Shown: in pieces, positions 56,510-64,000 of the stretch
Layout: the number at the start of each line of letters is the position of its first letter
Numbering within the stretch: position 1 is the first letter of the stretch
Source of the DNA: Symbiodinium natans
Lineage: Eukaryota > Sar > Dinophyceae > Suessiales > Symbiodiniaceae
Assembly (NCBI GenBank): GCA_905221605.1
Contig: CAJNDS010000203.1
Coordinates: 58,501-122,500, forward strand
DNA length: 64,000 nt
Direction of reading: 5' to 3'
The notes under the pieces: model-generated
Told to the model about the DNA's origin: nothing
The model's database searches: none
The model's input: the letters and a program-made list of their open reading frames with translations, nothing else
Made by a program: the position numbers and the translations under genes

Positions 56510-57370
56510 AATCTCCAAATTAAGTTAAACTAGGCTAAGCTAAGTCAAGCTAAGCTAAACTACGTTAAACGAAGTGAAACTAAGCATGCATTTGCTGCGT
56601 GGGCAGTGCTGCGCTGGCAAAGAGTGCTTCCAAGCTACTTTGGCGACCTAGTTCAAGATTGACTTTGGAACGCTTGAGTGACAGACAGACAGCATCAGGG
56701 TCTGAAGAAACAAACTTTCCAATCATGGCGAGGCATGCTCGTGGCTTTCTCGATTGAATGCCACGCACTCGGCTTTTTACATCATTTCAGCCAGTTCGCT
56801 CCATTTCCCTGCCAATCGCCATCCGTAGATCTCGTGGAATGATTGGACCACCGTGATGCCCTGGCAGCTGTCTCCTGCTCATTAGTTCATCTGACCGCCA
56901 TCTACTGGCAAGTGATGTGTGACCAAGTCCAGAATCAAATCTCGGCCTGGAACACGAGTTACGAGTTGTAAAAGCCCTCGCACATTCTTGTACCCTTCGA
57001 CCATCCTGAAGGTTCCTCAGAAACATACGGGTTGCGCAACTAAGCCGCAGGTTCTCTCAACAAGAGCACTGTGGCGCCCACTCCATCTCAGAACGCATGT
57101 TCTTTCAAACGGGGATGCAGGAGCAGAGTCGCCTGAACAGGTTCGAAAGAAACCGCTGCAAACGCGAGCCCTAGTTAAAAAGGCCAAGGAGTCTGCGATG
57201 TGGCGGCATTGCTAGCAGTGCAAATGGGAATTGCATCGTCCTGTGCGGGCAGGCCAGAGTGGGGAGATGCAGGCAAATGCAAGCTTTGTGGGAGCTTCGA
57301 GAGATCAGCACGGCTGCAAACGAAAGCCCATCAAACTTTTTACTCAGCCTTGTTAATCTTCAATGCCGAT
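56510..57370. other. spacer between helicase-like gene and unit 2
   Basis: Short tandem words 'aagctaa/aagtgaaac' at 56520-56585 (about ten variants of ctaagctaa). Similarity to unit 1 ends near 57.2 kb. No conserved frame. Confidence 0.5.
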
Positions 57371-57378
57371 GCACGTCA

Positions 57379-59430
57379 CTAGTGGCCCGCCAGGAACCAG
57401 TCTCTAACCTCGGACAAGAACCGGATTGCATCGTTTGCATACGGGGAGTCGGAGATGTCTGGATGATGCCTCAACACGAAGGAGCGGAAGATTGTACGGC
57501 GCTGCGAGATGGGCTGCCAACGAAGGCTCCGTAGTTCCGCTTCGATGGCATGGGTGAGCTCAGCTGCATCGGGATCGTCGGGGTGCGTGAACATGGAGGC
57601 CGGAGCTTCCGCAGGCTGCCACAGAAAGAAGGCTTCTTTCAGTAGCTGCTGTCGCTGGAGGCTCAGCTTCCCTCGACGCTGCTTCGTGCGCTGTTCCAGC
57701 ACCCACTCACCAAGCTTGAAGCCGGAGCTTGTGACGTAGAAGGCGGGAACCGTCCGCTTTCGGTGCTGGGCAACATACACGCGAAGTTCCGACAGGCCCT
57801 TCGCAAATGTTTCTGAGTCCGGATCTAGCATTACTCCGAGACCTTTCAAACGTGCAACCTTGTGGCCCTTCAATGCTCCGCTTTCCCACTGCTCACGTTG
57901 CTGCTGAACCCATGATCCCAATTCATGCCCAAACTGTGTGGCAAGGAAGCGGACATTGACATTGTTGTGCCGATCTTGGTAAGCCAACAGTCGCCCCAGC
58001 CACATATCCCACGGGTCACCCAGGCTTTCCACACCGCGAGCAATGGCAACCTCAGCCTCCTTCCGCGCATTGCCTTTGTTAACGCGGCTTCGGAGATCGA
58101 AATGCAGCTCATCCCACTTGAGGCGCCGATCCTTCCGACCGAACTCCACAGAGGTCCGCTGCAGCGCCTCCTCAGCTCGCTGGTCTTCGATGGCAAAGGC
58201 CATCCACACCGCGGAGGCATGGTTCTTCGCCGCTCCAGCCACGATGATGGAGCCCTTCTTTTTGCCGGCTTGCCATCGAGCCAAGCGTGGGAACTCCTGC
58301 GCCAGGTTAACATAGTTGGGGGCGCTTCCTGCCACAAGGATTGCATCGATGGATGGTTCCAGCTGGGTACCAGTTGTCACAGTGCACTCACCACCCGTCT
58401 CAGCTGCAAGCAGGCTTGCGAGTGCTGCAGTCAGTCGAGGCTGATCTGGGACGACATGTATCGACTTTATCCCCATTTGGGAATGCAACTCTGCAAGTTC
58501 TCGTGCAACGTCTGTCGCGTTTGTGGAACGGATTATTTGCAGTCCGATGGGCACTGTTAAGTGGCGCTGCTCAGCATCCTCATTGCTCAAGCGATACACT
58601 TCGGGGCCAAACTTGCTGTGCGACGCCTCTTCGGGAAAGCCGGGTTCTTGGCCAGGAGCCAACAAAGCACCAGGAGCCATTCCAAAAAGATGGCGACTTG
58701 AGAGGAACACTCGTCGTCGCGCAGGAATGAGGTCATCGCGAGCGCCCAGTGCATGGAAGCCGCCAGCACGCATGACGTGAGCAGTTGCAAAGATCATGAT
58801 GTCAAGAGGCTGCTTGATCTTGGACTCCAACATGCCCAGACCCAGCTTCATCATGGATGCATAGGGGCAAAGCAGAACCAGAGAAGATTTCTGCTTGAGG
58901 CTTTGGATGACCTCCCGCTTCGTCAACGAGCGGTCTGATAAATCGAGCACCGTGACGTCGGCAAACTGCTCTGAATAGAGCTGCTGTGCTTGCCTGATCA
59001 AAGAGTTGGGAAGGGCAACAGCTGCACGAAAGAAAGACAAGCTCTCCGTGTCGACGAACCGGGTCAAAATCCTCAGACTAATCTGGAGCTCGCCAGCCCC
59101 ACTGGGCATCAAGATAGTTGATGCGTTCGCTTCTCTCAAAGCAGTGGTGGCCGCCTCTGCTGCTTGTTCCCAGACCTGCGCGTGCAGCGCATCACTCTGG
59201 GGAGCATTTTCTTCGCTGCGGGTGCTCTCGAGTACTGTCCCGGTCAAAGTCCCCAGCCGTCTCGTCTGGCAGACTCCGCATGCGCGCGGATGTTTCAAGA
59301 AACCGACCCTCAAGCTGGCACCAACAAATGTGGTGTGTATCCGGCACAAGGAGATGGCTGCAATTACTGCCACCCAAACTTGCTGTCGCCATCTTGCGTG
59401 TGCCGCTGCCCGGCATTGCGCTTGAGACAT
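57379..59430 (-). CDS. degenerate helicase with HA domains and J-like tail, probable plastid leader
   Basis: 683 codons, ATG at 59428-59430. Residues 1-40: basic start, hydrophobic 'VWVAVIAAISLC', then 'TTFVGAS', resembling the signal peptide plus FVAP-type motif of peridinin-plastid proteins. About 105-400: superfamily 2 helicase layout with lost catalysis: Walker A 'MPSGAGELQ' (GAGEL for GxGKT), motif II 'IFATAH' (family DEAH), motif III 'SSRH' (SAT); no motif VI Arg seen. 'FGPEVYRLSNEDAEQRHL' matches the segment after motif III in HA helicases. About 475-535 and 545-608: two helicase-associated (HA) repeats ('FGHELGSWVQQQREQW', 'GFKLGEWVLEQRTKQRRGKL'). About 640-684: 'RTIFRSFVLRHHPDI' with HPD, ending DWFLAGH, a J-like motif. 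Likely a non-hydrolysing nucleic-acid-binding protein. No repeats or shared modules link it to the cluster. Confidence 0.8.
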   Translation of the reverse strand: MSQAQCRAAAHARWRQQVWVAVIAAISLCRIHTTFVGASLRVGFLKHPRACGVCQTRRLGTLTGTVLESTRSEENAPQSDALHAQVWEQAAEAATTALREANASTILMPSGAGELQISLRILTRFVDTESLSFFRAAVALPNSLIRQAQQLYSEQFADVTVLDLSDRSLTKREVIQSLKQKSSLVLLCPYASMMKLGLGMLESKIKQPLDIMIFATAHVMRAGGFHALGARDDLIPARRRVFLSSRHLFGMAPGALLAPGQEPGFPEEASHSKFGPEVYRLSNEDAEQRHLTVPIGLQIIRSTNATDVARELAELHSQMGIKSIHVVPDQPRLTAALASLLAAETGGECTVTTGTQLEPSIDAILVAGSAPNYVNLAQEFPRLARWQAGKKKGSIIVAGAAKNHASAVWMAFAIEDQRAEEALQRTSVEFGRKDRRLKWDELHFDLRSRVNKGNARKEAEVAIARGVESLGDPWDMWLGRLLAYQDRHNNVNVRFLATQFGHELGSWVQQQREQWESGALKGHKVARLKGLGVMLDPDSETFAKGLSELRVYVAQHRKRTVPAFYVTSSGFKLGEWVLEQRTKQRRGKLSLQRQQLLKEAFFLWQPAEAPASMFTHPDDPDAAELTHAIEAELRSLRWQPISQRRTIFRSFVLRHHPDISDSPYANDAIRFLSEVRDWFLAGH

Positions 59431-59439
59431 CACAGCCTA

Positions 59440-61560
59440 TGTGCTTTACCCACTGCGGTTGGTTGACTAGGCATGTTTCAGGCTCGTTCGAGAACCACCA
59501 CATTCCTGATACTTTTTGCGTTGCCTTCCCCAACTGCTGTACGCTGAATGAAACTGGTGCACAAACAACGACTCTCTTAACTTTTTAACACATCTTCAAC
59601 AGTCGCTTAGTCCCAACATGTCCCAACAAAGCACCAACATGAATGCATCTTGCCTGGGATGCAAAGGTTTGGGCCACTGTGTGCTGCATGGACATTTGGG
59701 AGGCAACCAGCAGCAACCATGATTTCGGCACAACTCTTGGTACTTAATGATTGTGTTGATTGCTGTAACGATTGTTGCTGTAGTTTTTTGCGCGACGACA
59801 AATACGACAAATGCTACAAAAGGCTGCAATCTCACGAGGCGAGGCTACGCAACGTCTGCGATGCGCCACAAACAAAAGCACACGCATGTCGCGATGGCCA
59901 TGAGGTTGACGCCGATAAGGTGGAAAGAAGCACGCTGCTGAACTGCGCACCTTTACTCAAGAGTACCTCAGCGCACCGGAGCTTTCAAGCACCAAACCTT
60001 TGCAGTTAAAACTTGGTGCTGCTGGCTCTAGGGCTTGTAGCGGGCAGCTTGAATTCCCACAAAGGTGCTGGAAATGATGCCCACAATATGTCAAAGATCG
60101 GGATGAGATCTCAGCATGTTGGGACCCAACGTGGGGGTTCCAAGATTCTTCACCCCCTGCCGCTAGCCCAAGCTACGCCCCCAAGTCAGCTTCAGAGAGG
60201 CTGCCCTTTCTGCTGCTCAATGATTCCATCTTCTTTGTCCCTTCTGGTCCATGTCCATGCTTGCATCACTTCTCAGTCAATCTTCAACCCATCATACCGG
60301 TTTCTTCATTCCATGTAAGTCTTCCCTGCGTACTCCTTTCAACTACAAGTAAATTGCCTCTCAAAAAGTCCGTGTCCACATTCGTTCTGAATCCTCCGGC
60401 TACTGTCCCCATCCCCGATGCACAAATGTAAAAAAGGAGCGCCGTGCCGTCAACAGAAGCCAGTTGCATTCTGCATTCCCCTGGTTCTTAGAGTGGAGTT
60501 GCACCAGAGCGACGACCTTTTGACAACTCTTGTTCGACACGCGGCAGCAACAAGTTACCAAGGCCAAACCCGAGAATTGCACGACTGATTGCATGATGCT
60601 CGGCGCGACTGTTCGACGCGCGGTAGCTACGGCATCCCCTCTCCTTTCATTTGCTCTTTCTGCATTCCACTGTGAGCAAGGCCTACTGGCTCGAACCCGC
60701 AGACAACAGATTACTTCAAGAAAACCCGTCCGTGACCAAGCACTGCTTGCCGGTGTCTTTGTTGACATCATGAACATAGCAGGGGATCTCCTGCGCACGT
60801 GCGATCGCTAGGCAAACTTAACACGCGCTAGCGACCACCTCAACTCTCATCCGCATCGTTGAGCTACGCAGCTACAATTACAAGATATTACAAGTCAGTC
60901 CTTCCCAACCTGGTGCCCGCAGCCTCTACAAGCGAAGGGAACTTGTCATGCACAAATCTCGCAGAAGTCAGCTGTTGCAGCGTTTTGATGCGTGCCTTCC
61001 TCACAAGGAAAGAAGCGTTTCAGAGTGGCCTCCCGGGGATTGCTGTACCCAATGACTTAACAGAGGCATCGAGGCGCTAACTGGGGTCCATGCGCAGTCG
61101 TTGATGAACTCCAACTCCAAATCTGCACAGTGCCTAGGAAAGTTCAGTGTTCTGAAACGAGCAGGCAGCGGATAGCAGTAGATAAGAGTGTTGTAGAGGT
61201 ATAATTTTTCAGCTATGTCACATCGGCCCCTGGTCAGAATCTGCAGCAACACCCCGTCACCGGGCGCTCTGGCATTCCAATCCGCGTGCACATGTTGGAG
61301 CAGGACTCCCCAGGCTGAGCCTTGCGACAAGCAAAAAGTGCCCCCTGAGCGCGCCCTTCCATGCACATTCTCATGATTTAACGTACATTAAACCCTTATC
61401 TCCAACTTCTTTCCATCCCTTTCCCTGTCCATGCCCCCTCTCTTAGTGGCTCGAGCACGCGCCTTCTCGATGCGGCGCAAAGGATGAGGCTCGGCACATT
61501 CGGAGTCAGGAAGCAACCCCTGGCCTGGGCTCAGACTTCGAAACACAAGTGTGTCACAAA
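59440..61560. other. spacer without supported gene
   Basis: Only short unrelated frames. Nothing conserved within the window. Confidence 0.4.
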
Positions 61561-61569
61561 CAGCCCAAT

Positions 61570-61571
61570 AC

Positions 61572-61616
<45 letters not shown>

Positions 61617-61708
61617 GTATAGTATATATATACTATAATATATATATATATACTATATAATATAATATATATATACTATAATATATATATATATATATAT
61701 AATATATT
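61570..61708. repeat. (TA)n / catacata microsatellite
   Basis: cata repeats then long tatata runs with short interruptions. Confidence 0.97.
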
Positions 61709-61917
61709 CCCAAAACAAAAAGAAGGCATCCTCCCTCGGAAGCCCGGCTCTTGGTGCGGTCGGCCAGGTAGACCCGGGCGCCGCTGACGGGGTCCCTGAA
61801 AGGGGGGGACTCCTCCCCCGTTTTAGCAGCAGCTCTCCCTCCTTCTTCTCTCGCAGCATTTGGTGGTGGAGATGCACTGATGTTGTTATATGCATGTTTT
61901 TGTCCAGCTGATGAAAA

Positions 61918-61985
61918 ACGGGTTTTAGGGTTTTAGGGGTTTTAGGGTTTTAGGTTTAGGGTTTTAGGGTTTTAGGGTTTTTTTG
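61918..61985 (+). repeat. interstitial telomere-like array (TTTTAGGG / TTTAGGG)
   Basis: Eight or so units of ggttttaggg and ggtttaggg. Plant-type TTTAGGG repeats are the telomere repeat reported for dinoflagellates. Here they are internal, with ordinary sequence on both sides. Confidence 0.85.
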
Positions 61986-61989
61986 AGGC

Positions 61990-63790
61990 CTCGTTGAGAT
62001 CACGCCACGGTGCGCTGCTCGAGGCTGGGCCTGCGACAACCGTCACTGCCGCATCACGGCTTCAAAGCCTGCTTGCCATGCCTCGGTTAGCTGCAACTTC
62101 TGGGCAAGCTGCTTGTAGTCCCGACCTTTGTCACAAAAGGGGTATGAGTAGCTTCAAGGGAAGCGTTGGGCATAGTACACATCAACAGTAGCTGCGGTGG
62201 GCACGGAAATAGGGCAGCACGTAGGCCTCCGCACCAGCTGCCAAGACAAAGCGCAGAAGCGCTCTTAAAAGACCGACTCTTGAAGGTACCGGCAGAGAGA
62301 TTGCAAGAAAAAGTTGGCAGATACTCCCAGTGCTACCGATGCCACCGCTACATCGCTAGATGACACCAGCATTCGCACTTCCGAAGTTTGCAAGCTGCTT
62401 GGCAACTCGGCGACATTAGTTTCAGCTTCAGCCTTCCTGTTTGTTCCTTTACACTCTTCGCTGCATTCCTGGAGTCTCCAAAATCACCACAGATACGGCA
62501 TTCCGAAAATGCATCTTTCGCAGGACGCCTTCTCGCAGGCCCAGAGCTTAACATCTAGGTTTTCGGAAAGGCTACCTCCTGGGTTTTGCTTCTGCCACCC
62601 CCCCAGCACTCGCGCGCCCTGCAGGGCCCTTGCGGCCTGGTGGTTCCCCTTGGGGTGGACCAACTTCATGCCCACGTGAGAACGGATTCGGGAACTGAGT
62701 GATACATATGGTTCTCTCCCCACGCTACTCTACAGCAGGGCTTCCTGGCAGGCTCTCCCATGACAGCGAGGGACAACATGGGGAAACACAGGAATCCGCA
62801 CTACAACAACCGACTAATCAGGGGTACTGGGCTTCTAGGAGACTACTCTGTCTGGGCGTGGGTTAAGGTTCAGAGGTAGTCGACCCCAACATCTACTTCT
62901 CTCCATGCTCAACGATGGCGACAATGGCTGACTTTTGGGGGTCTGAGTTGAATTAGCGCATGCAGTGCATGCAGCTTTCCAGCATGCAGCTACATCCCGG
63001 AAGGACACATTTCTAAGGGCTTAGGGGACGGTGAATTAGGGTCAACGACGCCGCGGAGACTATTCAGCCTGGGCGTCGGGAAGGCGTTCGGCTCTAAAGC
63101 CTCATTGCGGGTCTTAAGCCACATTGCTGGCATCCTGCTATCGGCCTTTGGTCTTCAGCCTTGTGAGGTCATTCGCTCGCCGTTGTGCGTCTCCCACACC
63201 ATGCAACGAAGCTTATGTTCTGTTCGCCTGTGGGCGATGACATTCTGAAAAAGCCAAGGCCTGCTTGGGAGCCAAAGCTGTGAGCCGGTCTGGACGGATC
63301 ACCTCTGCCTCTTGTGCAAAAAAAGTCAATGAAGCGCTGCACAGAGTCTCTCGGAACGGCAAGGCTGCACCACTGCAATGCCCAATGCTGGGCCTGGCGA
63401 AGGCGCTGGCGCAACTCGGCCTGGCATGTGCAGGGCAGGAGCAACCCAAGGCCTTTATGCGTCCGTGTCCACGTCCACGTCTATGTCCGTGCGTCTGTGC
63501 GTCTCTGTGTGTCTCCGTCTGTGTGGTTCTGCGTCTCTGTGTGTGTGGGGGGGGCGCAACACCTGGACAATTTCATATGAGCGGGGGACCAGGAGAGGTG
63601 TGGAGGGGTCCTGGTCAACAAAGACCTCCCTCCCCAACCCCAGGCAAAAGCATCGTCTGCTCAACGGGCTGCGTTTAGCAGCTTAGAAGACCTCATTTCG
63701 TTCATCTTTCCTCTCACGTCGTGCGGCATCATCTCGTGACACAACCATGTCCTCACGAGCTCATGTCAAGCCAAACGAGAGAGACAGAGA
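61990..63790. other. spacer without supported gene
   Basis: Frames here are short and carry no recognised motif; a GTGTCTCCGTCTGTG-like GT-rich stretch lies at 63470-63550. Confidence 0.4.
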
Positions 63791-63794
63791 CAAA

Positions 63795-64000
63795 GAGAGA
63801 GAGTGTGGCTGTGTGGCTGTGTGGCTGTGTGGCTGTGGGGCTGTGGGGCTGTGGGGCTGTGGGGCTGTGGGGCTGTGGGGCTATGGGGCTGTAGGGCTGT
63901 GTGGCTGTGTGGCTGTGTGGCTGTGTGGCTGTGTGGTTGTGTGGCTGTGTGGCTGTGTGGGTGTGTGGATGTGTGTGTGTGTGTTCATATATATAATATA
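63795..64000 (+). repeat. GTGTGGCT / GTGGGGCT satellite at window edge
   Basis: About 20 copies of an 8-bp unit (gtgtggct, turning into gtggggct in the middle), then (GT)n and (TA)n up to the window end. Confidence 0.97.

Noticed and set aside
1-64000. Spliced-leader relics, rRNA or CRISPR-like arrays
   Set aside because: I looked for the dinoflagellate spliced-leader core (CCATTTTGGCTCAAG) and its complement and for regular short repeats with unique spacers; none was convincing by eye.

Overview
The window looks like nuclear DNA of a peridinin-type dinoflagellate. It carries two copies of a nuclear, intron-split gene derived from form II Rubisco, a Rubisco form that among eukaryotes is known from peridinin dinoflagellates. 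Nearly every gene I can support lies on the minus strand, and genes occur as tandem repeats. TTTAGGG-like telomeric words are scattered through the sequence, and a 2 kb gene combines a plastid-type leader, helicase-associated domains and a J-like tail. I see no rRNA, tRNA, operon or CRISPR signal. Species is not assignable.

Layout in the direction of transcription (high to low coordinates). 59.43-57.38 kb: a catalytically degenerate helicase-like gene. 57.3-27.0 kb: 'unit 2' of a large tandem duplication. 27.0-6.4 kb: 'unit 1', with the same order of parts. 6.56-0 kb: an acidic-repeat gene that is itself duplicated about every 2.9 kb and runs off the left edge. Each unit holds, in order: an acidic DE-rich gene with conserved N-terminus; a small exon pair; a truncated Rubisco-like gene; a gene of roughly 120-146-residue Pro/Ala repeats; a gene with a KTLSF docking-like motif, further repeats and coiled-coil/Cys-His exons; a Pro-rich gene with the related RTLRF motif and a conserved 54-residue last exon; and the next acidic gene. 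Unit 2 is longer because its repeats expanded and because a 7.1 kb retrotransposon (42141-49235) sits inside it; unit 1 has no such element at the corresponding place.

The retrotransposon is a tyrosine-recombinase element with PAT/Ngaro-type split direct repeats. Its recombinase, Gag and RT-RNase H reading frames are all open. The Gag and RT frames are the same frame, separated by one UGA followed by CUAG, a known leaky-stop context.

The most unusual feature of the cluster is modularity. Otherwise unrelated gene bodies (acidic, Rubisco-like, repeat-rich) are followed by the same short coiled-coil exon (7 loci), and some are preceded by the same short blocks (4 loci). The protein family is not one I recognise; exon joins are inferred from the sequence only.
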